64,000 bases of DNA from Rhynochetos jubatus (taxonomy: Eukaryota; Chordata; Aves; Eurypygiformes; Rhynochetidae), in assembly GCA_027574665.1 (NCBI GenBank), contig CM050654.1:25439722-25503721 (forward strand). Direction: 5' to 3'. Position 1 is the first letter of the stretch. Every line of letters starts with the position of its first letter. Made by a program: the position numbers and the translations under genes. Below, in pieces: positions 1-12,800 of this stretch. Under the pieces are notes generated by a model, which had not been told where the DNA came from, made no database searches, and was given only the letters and a program-made list of their open reading frames with translations.

Positions 1-3000
1 TTCAGTGGGGGCAAAGGAGAAATGTAGATGCTAGCTGAAACTTAAAGGTCATCTACTGTGATGGACTCAGGCGGAAAAAAGAGTCCTGGCCTGAACCAGG
101 ACCTTGCATTAACAGTTTAGACACAGGTAGCTAGTTAGGACTTTCTGGGCATGTTCAAAACACCATAAATCCCCCAAAGCACAGCAGATACCCAGATACG
201 TATAAGTGTAACTCAAGTGAATTGATGACGGCAGCATTAAGACTCTTGTTTATTTTGAAATATATTATGCAGAGTCATTAGGGATAAGGGATGAGAAAAC
301 AACTTAAAATATTTGGAACATATCAAACTCCTTGTCTCCCTTACACAGAAGACAGTGTTTTTCCTCGCCAAAAAGTGGTTTACATATAAAAATAGGTAAA
401 GATACAAACTGAGTAAATAAATACTTTGTGTACAAGTGCTGGAGATTGGCCTTCTCTAATCAAGGGTTATCGCAGATGAATGTGGATGTTTAAGAGCAAC
501 ATTAACTGGCAGTCTTTGTGAAACATATACCTATTAATTTGTGTTTTCCATTCAGGGACTCTGACCTACCTGATCTATGCAGTTGATATACCCAAGCATT
601 TTGACAGCTGCAGGCATTGTAGAGAGTTTGAATTCCTTAAAAAGAAGATACCTCTGCCATAAATTTTAACCAGGGTTTTTGGTCATTCGTTCTCCCATTC
701 TCTTCTGTTCAGACAGGTGGAGGAGTGTGGAAAGTGCAAATGACAGCAAATATCATTGTGTGTTTACTAATCCTAACGGGTGTTGTTAGTCTGCTAATGA
801 TACATGCCCTACATTTTTCTTCTGTGTCTTCTAGCCACAACCGCTTCACATTTGTAATGAATATTTTATTGTTTCTGAGGTGCTCTAGTTCTGTGGAAAT
901 CCACAGAAATATGGAATCCATTCTTACAACACGGTCAAATAGTTCCTTTGACCATTTCAAAATAAGAAGTTCAAAGACACTCAGAGATCAAGATCAGAAT
1001 CTTGAATTCAGTATGGATTCAGTGCAGGGGTATTTTGCCATATGGACTTTCAGATTTTGGAAACATTTAACAAAAAAATAAGTATAATAGGTACCATTAC
1101 TGATACTTATATTTAGAATCAAAGACTGTTTGGAAGCCAATGTTCCTAACTGAAAACCCTAAAAAAGAGATCTTATAGATTCACCCTTAAAATGTCCCGT
1201 GAAGATTTTTCACCTCAGGTCACAGCTGTCGCATCTACTATATTCAGTGTCCCTTATATGCTTACATAAGTAACGATCTGTGAGCACTGAGAAATCTGGA
1301 AGAAATTTTTGCTTGACTCTGTGCAAGTTTTATCTTTCAACAGGTATTAATTTTGAGAATGATGAAGTTCTAAAGTTTTTTTTTTAATATTTTTGTGTGA
1401 GCTGGTTTTTTTTTTAACATTTTATTTCATTTTAGTAACTGCAGTTCTAAAATAGGAAGGTCATCCTAAATAGTATCTGTTGGTTTTCTAAGCATTAGGA
1501 AAATAAATTAAGAAATTAACAAAACTTGAGCCCTGTACAAAACACCAAGTAGTCTGAATCCATTTTAGTAGAACATACTACACTAAAATCGTATGAAAGA
1601 TGTTACAAGCATTTACCTGCATGCACATGCCTATTTATCTAACTATTTTATTAGTATTATCATAATACCTTGACTATTTAGTCACAGACTAGGTCTTCCC
1701 AGTAATTTCACTGCATTTTGTTACAGTCCCAGTGTGTATTCTCAGTACAGTGTTACCTGCTCTAGAAAGCTCATGATGCATGTGAAAGGTGGGATCACAA
1801 ACAGATACAGAAAGACGGAGCAGGAAGCAACTGTAATCGAGATGACAGATGCTCCAGCAGTGTCATTATAGGTGTTTCTGGCTGTGCAGGACTGGGCTTA
1901 GAGCAAGCAGACCCAGTTATGTGGCTTTGGAATACACAGGTTCATCACCTTCATTTTTGTGGAATACAATTTGGGCACTCTCAGGTTCTTTTCCATCCTG
2001 CTCTCAGCCATATTTTTCACAGGATATCACTTCTTTAGAAATGTGTTGTTATGGTTTTCCTAGTATCAGCCTATAAAGCTTCAAGCTAAAACTTGATTTT
2101 GCAAGCTGGTCCCTGAAAAACATTGCCAGCCTCCAAATATTCCATGGAATGAAACTCTAAGTAGCCCTGCAAAAGAAACTGATAAAACCTTGCCAAATTT
2201 CAGACATATTGCCAATTTTTTCTATCCCTGCTGGAAACCTGAGCTTACACTGTATGAGAACTTACGTGTGGTCTATACCGAGAATTAGCCTTTATTCTGG
2301 TCAGTATTTCAGTTACATCAGGCAATACCAGCATGCGACATCATGCCTTGCCCTCCACAACTTACACCTACTGAAAACCTGCATAAGCTCTCCAAGTACA
2401 AATTATTGTTTGAATCACCTAAACTAGTTTTCACTGATATACTCGTCCAGCTGGCAAATAGCAGGAAAATCTACAACCTTTAGCAAAGTAGTCTTTTGAA
2501 AAATGAAAAAAAACCCTTTAGAGAGTTTCACTTTCTCACAGCATGAAAAGTGTTTTCTAATTTCCAAATCATATTTTTCTAGGAGAGATGTAAAAATAGG
2601 TAAATGCAGCTTCCAAAAGGAGCCTGGACTAAATAAGTTGTCAAAAAATGATATGAAGAACCACAGTATGTTCCATGTAATGAGACCTCTGTGAATAAAA
2701 TGTAATGCTTCCTGTATATCCACATGTCACTTTTGCATAGAACTAAGCAATTACTCTAAATCAGGCTAATATTTGTTTGCAGAATATGTTTTTATGATGA
2801 TTAGTCTTTTACGAGAATGATTGATAATTTGAAAGAAATCAAGGATGTGTTATATTAATAAGGATCTCCTTTCTATGCTAAATCATAAGAATTTATTTTA
2901 GTGTCTGCAACTGTGTAGCTGGCATGTGTAATGCTTCTGTTCTCTGAGAAAATCTGCAGTTTGATGGTCAAATGGCAATGACTGAGCAATCTGTGTATCT

Positions 3001-3533
3001 TTCTTTTTTCTTTCAGTGAGAGTTAAATTTCTGGTTTTGTAATATGGAATGTAACGTAAGACCAGCTATCAACTGGCACTTGAATATGAAGCCAGTGTAA
3101 AGTACGTGGTCTTATTGTCCACTCAGGATAAGCTAGTGGATAAATTGCATCAGCTCTTAAACCCAGCCTGGATTTAGCCTGTTGCCTACATACTTAGGTC
3201 TGCAGTATTGAGCAAAGGGTTGCACTGAAAATCAGGATGGAATATTCATTTATCGTTTTTTACTCTGTCATGTTTTGAAAAGAAGGGAAGAAAATATAAT
3301 GTTGGAAAATTTTTCAGTGAAATGAACGTATGTGAGAATGAAATGTTTTCTTTTTAGTCCTTGAGAACAGGCATGGGGTAAACATGGGCAATACCAAGCA
3401 AAGCCTGGTCTACACTTACAGAACTAGGAAGCTGGCGTTTTTCTCTGTCATATAGTAGGCCTTTCATGTAATCAGAAGTTAGTCTTTCGTACAATGTCTA
3501 AGGCAAATGAGTGCTGTGAATGAGTTTCCTAAG
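1..3533. other. Intergenic, nothing recognised
   Basis: AT-rich unique-looking sequence. A 118-codon frame at 725-1,081 begins at GTG, has no splice context or recognisable domain, and overlaps an equally open antisense frame, so it is treated as chance. Confidence 0.6.
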
Positions 3534-3600
3534 TGTCATGGTTTAATCCCAGCCAGCAACAGAGCACCACACAGCCACTCGTTCACCTGCGCCCTCCTCC
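3534..3600 (-). mobile_element. Terminal fragment of the same LTR family
   Basis: The sequence TGTCATGGTTTAATCCCAGCC and the following roughly 45 bases match the first part of the two solo LTRs (CAGCAAC, GAGCACCACACAGCC, CTCGTTCAC). Similarity stops near 3,600 and the rest of the LTR is absent. In the element's own orientation this is the 3' end of the LTR. It lies about 590 bp from copy 1 and looks like a separate truncated insertion. Confidence 0.7.
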
Positions 3601-3893
3601 AGCGGAGTTGTGAATTCAGACACGGCACTCAGTGATGAGCCGTTGGATTATTTTAAAAGAATGGCATTTCAGCAGAATATAATTCCCCTTCTATGCACAA
3701 TACACTTCTTTTTTTTCATGAAATTTTTCAAATATCAATTGGGTAACCATTACAACATTTTGAGAGAAAGTAAAAAATTACCATTCAAAAGTAATAAATA
3801 AATCTGGCACCGAGATATAAATGCTGAAATGTCAGAACTTTGAACAACACAAATTATTTTCTGACTTTATGAAAGAAACGAGGAAATCTTTAT

Positions 3894-3923
3894 ATGTATG
3901 TATGTAGGCTTACATACATACAT
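3894..3923. repeat. Short hairpin made of ATGT/ACAT tetranucleotides
   Basis: Two 13-bp arms, ATGTATGTATGTA and TACATACATACAT, are perfect reverse complements separated by a 4-base loop GGCT. It probably arose from a tetranucleotide microsatellite. Confidence 0.8.
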
Positions 3924-4186
3924 GTGTGAAAGTACTCTAACTCACTCCCATCGCAAGATCCATGCCTATCCCAAGATAGGAAAAGTCGTTTTAATGATGA
4001 TAATGCTTTATTTGATACTGAAAACATGTACAAATCACATGGCAGGGATGCTTGCTTTTTCATGAGCTGTGGTGAGCTGCATTTACCATTTGGGTATCTC
4101 TGGAAAAACTTTGCAGCTTCTGGCTTTGACACTATTCAGTATGTCAAAACCTAAATTCAAACATAGGTCTGAAATTTCTACTACTG

Positions 4187-4761
4187 TGTTGGGGTTTAAC
4201 CCCAGGTGTCAACTAAGCACTGCACAGCCACTCGCTTACTCTCTCCCAGTGCGATGGGGGAAAGAATCAGAATCAGTAAAAGTGAGAAAACTCATGGGTT
4301 GAGATAAAGACAGTTTAACAGGTAAAGCAAAAACCACGCACAAAAGCAAAGCAAAACAAGGAATTCATTCCCCACTTCCCACCGGCAGGCAGGTGTTCAG
4401 CCATCCCCAGGAAAGCAGGGCTCCATCACACGTAACAGTTACTTGGGAAAACAAAATGCTGTAACTCCAAACATCCTTCTTCTTTCCCCAGCTTTACATG
4501 CTGAGCATGGCATCATGTGGTATGGAATATCCCTTTGGTCAGCTGTCCCAGCTGTGTTCCCTCCCAACTTCTTCTGCACCCCCAGCCTCATCGCCGGTGG
4601 GATGGGGTGAGGAGCAGAAATGCCTTGACTCTGTGTAAGCCCTGCTCAGCAGTAACAGAAACATCCCCGTGTTATCAACGCTGTTTTCAGCACAAATCTG
4701 AAACACAGCCCCATACTGCTGCTGTGGAAAAAATTAACTCTCTCCCAGCCAAAACAGCAGA
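4187..4761 (-). mobile_element. Solo LTR, avian ERVL-like family (copy 1)
   Basis: A 575-bp LTR beginning TGTTGGGGTTTAACCCC and ending ...AACAGCAGA is bounded by a perfect 5-bp target duplication, TACTG, at 4,182-4,186 and 4,762-4,766. It aligns almost end to end with the element at 62,941-63,511, by eye roughly 90% identical. No internal retroviral sequence or second LTR adjoins it, so it is a solo LTR left by recombination. The - orientation is inferred from a TATA-like CATGTAAAGC on that strand and from memory of the family in bird genomes. A 5-bp duplication fits ERVL (class III) elements; the family name was not checked. Confidence 0.88.
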
Positions 4762-4766
4762 TACTG

Positions 4767-7700
4767 CTAGATACAGACAACTCCTCTCTGCCTCAGCTCA
4801 GCTGTCTGTCCTGGCATGAGGTTCCTAAACAGTGTCTATTAAAACTGAAGAAAGAAAAGCTTTCCTTTTCTAGGTATGAGCTAGGTATGAGGATGATAAG
4901 CTCAGATACCCCCTACCTTTGGGAAACTTTCCTCATGTAGGGTGAAATTTCTGGGAAGAACTCACAGCTCCTATGAAGTCTTCCCTTAAGCTTAAACATC
5001 TCCAGCAAGATTTCCCAGTCTCCATAAGTCTGAATTCTCTCAGGATACTTTAGAAGAAGCTTGTCCTTTCTGAGAAGTCATAAACTGGATAAACTGTGGG
5101 TACCTTAATTCACATACCACCTGGAAATATTTGGACCTGCCCTGCTTTGTGCCAAGGGCTAAATGTGCAATCTATTGAATGTCACAGAGTCTGTTCACTG
5201 GTGCTAAAGTGATTTTGGATATGGACTTCTACTGTATCTTACTCTCTAGAAAATGCAAGACGGCAAAGAACTAAAGAAACTGTTTCAAACTATGCTTCAC
5301 CTCAGGAGGCAGATAAACGCACTGTTCCTTTTCAATATGAAAGGGGGAGATGTAGGAACATGAGATGGAAAAGAGATTCCTAAGATACTGAGCCCAGCCT
5401 TGTACTGCCATCAGTCACATCGCATAGTGCCCTTCAGAAACGCATCTATCTCTACCTGCAGAACAGCAAAGTATTAACTCCTAGTGCAGTGCTGCTCCAG
5501 AATGTCACTCTACTGAAGGCTGAAGATATTCTTCTATTATCAAGGCTAATATTATTTATGACACTGTTCACTCCTTTTCTGCTTGTGTCCTTTCCCTTAA
5601 GTACTTTCTTTTCCCACATACCCAGTCCTCTTATAGACAAAATTATCTCAAGACATACAGAACACTTAAGCCCTTGGACAAACTTTGGCATGGTAGAAAA
5701 GGTACAGCTTAGAGAAGCTGTAACCATTTACAATGCATATTAATTTCATATAATAACTTTTATGTTGGCTTGTAAGGGGATTTCAAAAGAAGATATTACA
5801 GCAAAATAACAACGAAGTACAGGCAATTAGCAGTGTATCACATTGTAAGACTTTAATGTTTACCGTAGCCTCTATTATTAGTAATTGTAAAGCTAAAGCT
5901 AGTTATTCACAATCTCTTACACAACAGGTTCAAGAGATGTTTTAAGCCCTGAACTTCTGGTTCCTTAGAACCATTCTGCTGGCTAAGGAAGAGTTATTAA
6001 GATTTTTTTTCCTCATGGTCAAGTCCACAATTGTTCTTTTTATTCCATAAGATGATGAAGTATTAACCACTATCTAAGATGGGATAGCTGAAGCACTGGA
6101 CCATCAATCTTACATGGTGTGTCAATCCCCATGTTTCACATCTGTATATTTTTCAACATAGAAATGAATTGTTTGGTACAATGTTCCTTCTGTATAATTA
6201 TGCATATAATTATTGGGTAAAAAGCTGATTTCCACTGACTAGTGGGAATGATATAAAAGATGGGTTTGCTAATTAGTGCAGCTAATGAAACTGCCATATC
6301 ACATTTTGGATATTAGCTCCAGTTCTTGGGTTGGACTGGAATGTATGTTCCTAGTTTGATGGACTGGAATGTATGTTTCCAGTTTTATGGAACAGGACAG
6401 AGTTATCACGCTCCCAAACAGACTTGGAGCTGCTCACTGTCCTCAGTGACTTACCAGTGACTTTTGTCTGTAGGTTGTCATGGGAAAAAAAAAAAAAGAG
6501 AAGAAGAACTACAGGTGAAAGCACTCTGTTTGAGAAAGGTACAGCTTGCTGGTTTGGTAAATTTGCTCAGGAGGGACTGGGCCTACAAGAAGTCTGGGCT
6601 TAAATGGGACTGAATATTTACTTTACTGGAGATGTCAAAAAAGCTAAAGAATAGATACCAAAAAGCTCCTACCCTTGCTAAAGCTTTCATTTGGAAATGG
6701 TAGCAGCTAGATAGCTTGCACAAAGAGGGAAGATACTCCATTTTCAAACAGCCCGTAACATGTAGTCTGGGTTTAGGTCAGAAATCAAGTTTATTTGTTA
6801 ACAAAGTGATTTAGAAGTAAGTGTGAGGCAGCTTCTAATTAGATATGTCTGAACGTGCTGCATAGTTGTGTGTTATTAGAATGCTTTCTTTTATTTTTCA
6901 AGAAGGAAGCACTAATGAAAATAAGCAGCTATGGTAGTACTTGTATGCTTCATAATTTCAGGAGGAGTCAGAGCAATGCTGCACTAGTTAATACTCACGT
7001 TTGTCAAGAATCACAACCCTGGGAATGCCTACAGACAAGCCGTGCAGGGGTTTCCTGCAGGGAGGGATGGTTTGAGTGTTTCCCAGTCCCAGCAACAGTC
7101 TGTCCCCGTGCTGGAGGGAGTACTGTCCAATGGAACAAAGAGAGTAAAAACAAATACCTGTTGCATGTCAGCCTGCAAGTCTTCTCCGCATTCACTGTTT
7201 GGCATGTTATTTTAACCTAAGACCAATGGCAGCTGAGGCTAGTATTTCTAGCTGTGAACCTTGGGGATGAAGATTCAGCATGTATTTTTTACTGAGGCTA
7301 GCCTGGATGCTAACCTTGGGCAGTGGAGGAGGGGAGGAAGGAAGGCAGACTGCCGGGAACACCCCACAGTGGTGTCTTATATCATCCCAGAGGATCACCA
7401 GAGTTTTATGAAAGGGCTCTTTTGTAGTCCTATTAGCAGCAACACAACCACTTTGAGAAGCCAGATATAAGTCAGTGAAGCAATTTCTAATCAAGATTTA
7501 CATAAGTATAACTATTGATCCCAGGGTACCTTATCTGACTCTGCATCAGCTTAGCAGAATTAATTTATTATGCTTGTTTTTCATGGAACATTTTTCAAAT
7601 CTTATTTGTAGAATACGCTGCCTTTTAATAGCTTATAGCTTTTAGAATTCATCTTATTTTTATAATTACATAATGTCTTACTGCCAGTGTTATGGACTTC

Positions 7701-8459
7701 CTCAGGAAAAACCAAATCACAAAAATCAAAGGACATATTTAATAACTTTTTTGACATGAGACCTGATGAGAAATGTTATTTGTTCCCCAAATACAGCAAG
7801 GTTTCTTTATTGGCCTGTCAGCAATCCAAAAACTGCATTTATGTGAGAGATTATATCATAAAAAATGTATGCAACAGCTCTGTTCTAGAAACGTGAATTC
7901 TAAATAGCAGAGTGCAATAGCTACAGTACCAGAAAGCATTTTCTTAAGAAAATATTTTGTTCATTTCATGCAAGAAGCTTTCTCAGCTGTTTGGAAAAGA
8001 GGGTGTCTACCTGGTATTTTTCCCTATCCTGTTCAAGCAACTGTTCAAGAGTAAGTGTGAGTGTTAAACATTGCTGGGTTCATGCACTTGAAGAGCCCCC
8101 TAGGGTTAGATTCTAAAGCCCTTTCATGGCCTTTATTCTCATAAATAAGGGATTTGCTGCATTTTAAAGCATATCAGATCACAGTGAAAGTTTAAATTAG
8201 CATTCACTCCAAGGAGAACACATTCCCCAGCCCTTGTTAATGTTCACCTCTTGGGTACATGCAAAGACTGAAATGAGAGGCTTTCCAGACACTCTGGGCA
8301 TTTCCCTCCTGTTCTCTGTCCCGCTTTGCTCCTTTGAAACCGCAAAGCAGCAAGATAAATGTGGGAGGGAGTCTGCTGTATCGCTAAAAGTGAGTGTCAT
8401 GTTACTGCAGCTGTACCACATGGGTGTATTTAATCAATGTGTGTCATAACTAGATGTCA
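4767..8459. other. Intergenic, no gene recognised
   Basis: Apart from the tandem duplication at 6,333 there is no repeat or coding signal I can support. The 121-codon frame at 6,855-7,220 has no protein-family features and is paired with open antisense frames. Confidence 0.55.
6333..6388. repeat. 28-bp tandem duplication
   Basis: Units at 6,333-6,360 and 6,361-6,388 both begin GGACTGGAATGTATGTT and agree at 25 of 28 positions. A short local duplication with no coding consequence. Confidence 0.85.
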
Positions 8460-8520
8460 GCCAATCACAAAGCTATTCAAGTGTTCAAACCCAGCTGCCA
8501 ATTAGCAGCTGTAACAATAA
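8460..8520. promoter_or_regulatory. Near-palindromic E-box/homeobox element
   Basis: CAGCTGCCAATTAGCAGCTG at 8,492-8,511 places a homeodomain-type AATTAG core between two identical E-boxes and is nearly its own reverse complement, with mismatches only beside the centre. A CCAAT sequence lies at 8,461 and an AACAAT SOX-like site follows. The combination resembles a developmental enhancer, about 25 kb upstream of RBMS1. Confidence 0.25.
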
Positions 8521-11500
8521 TCCATCCTAACACCTATTAGCAGAGTCAGAGATGGGATGTACCTTTACAGCCTGAGGCTAAAGAAGCAATGGTTGTCTCT
8601 GAACCTTCTGGTTTTGAAAAACATAGTGGACTGTTCTCATTCTTGCAGTTTTCCTTCTGTTGATTTCATTGGTACGCCGTTGAAATAAAGTATGCAGTAG
8701 GGTGTATCTGATAAGAATATTTGGGGCTGGAATTTTCAATGGCTGCACAGTGAGACACACAGTTTAAGACTTAGACATGTAAATGGTTTCATCCAAAACC
8801 CATTTTCAGGCATGCAATTGAAGTGACTAATGCAGCTGAGAAGATTTGCCAGCCTATGCAGCGATTCAGATACTGTTTTGGAAAGATTTACGTTAGTGGA
8901 TAAAGTACAATGAGAGTAAATAGATGGAAAAGCCTTTGCAGTGCTCTGCAATCTGTGCTCCACTGAGTACAAGCCCACCGAGATTGCAGCCCGGGGGATG
9001 CTGTGTAGGCAACCAGCATAAGATTTGCTGTGAGTATTAGCTTTGCTGATGCTTTCTCGTCTTTTTGGTGGAATGTTCTGAGGTTTTGTGTATGGATGTC
9101 TCTGAAAGGGACAGAGTAAATCTCTTTCTTCCTAGTACCTTCTAGCTACTCTTCTAGGTTAATGTTGTTCTGAATTTTTGATCTTGGTTAGCCTCAGGCT
9201 CTAAAGACATTCACTGCTACTCGTAGGCAAAAAAATGGATAAAAGAGGAATCTATCACAATTCCCACATCTGGAGGCAGAGGAGGAGCAGGATAGAAAAA
9301 GGTGGGGTTATCTTACTGCTAAATACTTGAATGAGACTCATTTATTATGATAAGAAGACACACAAGAACCTTAATAGATTGGGTTTTGCAGATGCTCATT
9401 TTCTGTTTTTTCTCACGATACTCTTGTATCTAAATATTAGCAAAGGCTTACCGCTTTTATAGCACTTTTTCTCTGGCTCCCTGTACCTGGAAGTTGGCAA
9501 AGCCATGACATGAATCAGTTATTCATGCATCTATCCAGTGGTTAGGGTTTTCTTTTGCATGACCATAAAAAAGCTCAGGCTTCTCTTTTTTAAAGGGCAG
9601 TAAAGCTAACGGCTTTAGGCTTGACATTCCGTCTCTGGAAGGGAAAACTGCTTCTATTGCTCAAGATGGTAAAGTTAGAGAAATTAGCAAGGGAATTAGA
9701 AAATAATTACTCAAAACGCTTCCACTGAAATAGTAATATCCTTCTGCTGCTCTGAGTTTTGTTGCTGCTTTGCTTTCTTCAGTGATAAGTTTCATATAAT
9801 CCAACCCAAGAGTTCTCTGTTGCCATGTAGCAAATACTACAAGCAGTCCTGATTCACTGCTGTGATAACAGAAAAATCCTATTTGTACTTAAGCTGCTGC
9901 AGTGCAAATTCTGATGCAGTGTTAGGAAGAAACCTCAAAGCTGATTTTTGTCCAGAAAGGAGAGAAATTCTTACACCTTTGTGCTAAGAAAAAAGTGGAA
10001 AATGCTCCTATATAATGGCTCCTCCTCTAAGGTGTAAGTAAGAAAAATGATGGTTGTTATTTAGGAAATTGGGCAATTTATAAAACATTGTTGAGAACAG
10101 TAATCTGAATGACGGACTGCATCAAAAGAGACATTGTAACAGCAATAAATGGTGAATTAAATACAAAGTGCTTGAGGGCTGAGAGTTGGAGTCTAGTCTT
10201 GGAATATTAATTAAAATTATAAAAGTACGTGGCATTCCTATGTAACAGCTAAGTCTATTGGAACAAACTAATTCCTATTATAACTCTGCTGAAGACACAT
10301 GAGTCACAGAATAAATTTGGCTCACTGAGTTAAATGCCGCATCACTACTATGGGAGACAGAACTGTACCTATTGCGCCAGGTGCAATTAAAGAACTCACA
10401 AGATGCCTAGTCTTACTATGCTAATTACTTTTCTTTCAACAGTTAAAAAGAGTTGAGACAGGACTATATAGGAGGGGAAAAAAAGCTTATTTTTATATGG
10501 TTATCTTTTTTTCCACTGCATCGGGAAAAAATAATAATTGTGTGAAATGACTGTTTTCTTTTAAGACAAGTTTTACAGATTATTGGCCCAGGATGTTCAT
10601 GCTTTATCCAGTATATTGAAGATAATTTTAATAGTAATAAATTGTATTCATTTCATTTTGATTTTTTCATTATTTTTACAAAAAACTACAAAACATCCAC
10701 AGAAAGGACTTTCTGATCTTGATCAGCTTCATGTTGATGCTAACATATCTCCATAGTAATCAGTCTGTTACAATTAATGATCTATTATTTTTTGCTTTTT
10801 TTCTTACAATTGCCTCATGATAAGAAGGACAAAGGAACAAAAGCGTGGAAAGGAGCACAACCAGAATAATTTACTAGTAGGAAATAGTCTCGGTTAGGAA
10901 TTTGCATACATTTTCACAAGCCAAAATTTTTTGGCACTGTGCAGTGAATGTGTAAGGAGGAAAAAAGTGTATTCTCTAACATAAAGCCTAGGCTTCAAAA
11001 CTCTTTCTTGGGAAACTGGTCCTAATATCCCTCAGTCCCATTATGGCACATTTGCCATTTCATATGTAAAAGTGTGTATTCAATGGTCCCTCCTCTGGCA
11101 CACTCCCAAAAACTCTATCCAGAGCCCTATTCATGGTTAGTGTAGTGTAAAATGGGTCAATTTAACACACTTTAATTGGATCAGTTTTCAAACATGAGTT
11201 ACAAATATGGGTCTCTTCTTTTTTCACTTAACTCTAATTACTACTTGCTGTATACTACATGCCTGCATCAACTTGAATGCTGAAGTACAAAGATGTTGCT
11301 GTAAACTGAGCACCTCATTCTGAAAATGGAGGCCTATGCTGGTTTCTCAGTAGAATGCATAGGAAAGCATTCAACAGTGGTTACTTAGTCTATAGAAAGA
11401 TTAATTTCTACTTACACTGATCCTTATAAAACAGAAGCCTCCTCTATTTCCCAGCTACTTTTTAACAACTCTTGTTAATTCAAGCCTACAAAGTCCTTGG

Positions 11501-12229
11501 TGGTGGGAAGGGAAATAGCTGGAAGATTGCTGATTATCTGCTTTAGGATGACTCATTCAATATGAGCAATTGTGAATCATGAACAAACTATCTACAGGCA
11601 GCACACATAAGTTTTAATATCTTCCATGTTACTAGACGCTTCTGATGTTTAGCATTAGTGTTGCTTTCTTCTGAAAAGCAGAATGGCTCACAATATTGAA
11701 GAATAACCAATTTAAAAGTTGCACAGAAATATGTGTGACACCAGTTCTCCCCTTTGCATGGGGCTTTAACCTATCTTTTCAGATTCTGGTGTGTGTAACT
11801 TAAAAAATCTTTAAAATGACAAGCGAAAATGTAGAAGTTTGTCCCTGGGCAACACACTGTTATCCTTGTGCACATCAGTCATTACAAGATCGAACTTTCT
11901 GATGTGCTGCTCAGCTGCTTCAGCTGGCGTAGTCAGTACCAGGGAGCTCTACTAGATGGTAAAGGGAGAGTGGCAGCGTGGGAGAGTAGCTCAGTAGGAT
12001 TTACAGATGTTGCTAATAAGAGAGGAATGCTGACATTTTAAAACCTTAAGGTTCATACTGACAGCATGGAGCATCCATTAATTGGTAACAGTCAGAACAG
12101 TATACACATATAATTGACTTCTATGGCTATTCCAATCTCTCTTTGTCCTAGCATGATGCACTTTGGCATCCAAGCAATCCACTTAAGTTCACATCCTAGC
12201 TTTCACCTTTTTGTTCAGCCAGACATATT
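8521..12229. other. Intergenic, nothing recognised
   Basis: AT-rich sequence, with no frame above background between about 9,000 and 12,900 and no repeat family recognised. Confidence 0.6.
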
Positions 12230-12800
12230 TTTCCTGACGTTGCTTTCTGGCACTAATCTCATAGTTTCCTAGCCCTTCAGGTACTACCTGTCTCATTCCA
12301 GGCTCTTCTGCCGCACCACTCTCCTCCTTTTTCAGTTTCTTCGTTCAGGTTTTTGTTCTGCTTTGTTCTTCTGCGTCTTCCTTCACAACTTTCTTTACTC
12401 TAGCTCTTTATCTCCCTCCTTCAGGTCTCATTTTCAACCTTCACCTGACAATCAGCCTAGCTCACTGTCCTGGTCTACTTGTCCAGTCAGTCTTGTCCCA
12501 TTAGGCTGTATATTCTGGCTGTATACATAGGCTGAGTGGCCGTTACCGGACCTGACCGAGCTGTTCTATTGCTGTCCTATTCTCTTTACTTCCTATTTCC
12601 AGTTTACTTGGTCAGTTCTACTCTGAGGTCATTCTCCTCAACCAACTGATTCCTAAGCCTCTTCTATTTTTCAATATATCACCCAATCTTCCTATGTATT
12701 AATTCCTATTTCCATTTACCCACCCAGTCTCAGTATCACCACATTCCTTGCTCCAGATTTTCTTCCCTCTTCACCTCCATATGCTGCCTGGTATGCTGCC
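12230..12800. other. Pyrimidine-rich tract (strand-asymmetric)
   Basis: For about 570 bp the + strand is strongly enriched in C and T (TTCTTCGTTC, CTCCTCCTTTTTCAG, TCTCCCTCCTTCAGG), with short repeated words such as TCCTATT and CAGTCT. No ORF of note exists on either strand. It may be a decayed tandem repeat or old retroposed sequence read on the purine-rich - strand. Confidence 0.4.

Noticed and set aside
725..1081. 118-codon frame with a hydrophobic start
   Set aside because: Starts at GTG, matches no family I know, and the opposite strand is equally open.
6855..7220. 121-codon + strand frame
   Set aside because: No domain, no splice context, overlapped by open antisense frames.
8094..8106. 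Second possible CTCF site (reverse strand, CCCTAGGGGGCT)
   Set aside because: The core departs from the consensus at a key position and the flanks do not match.
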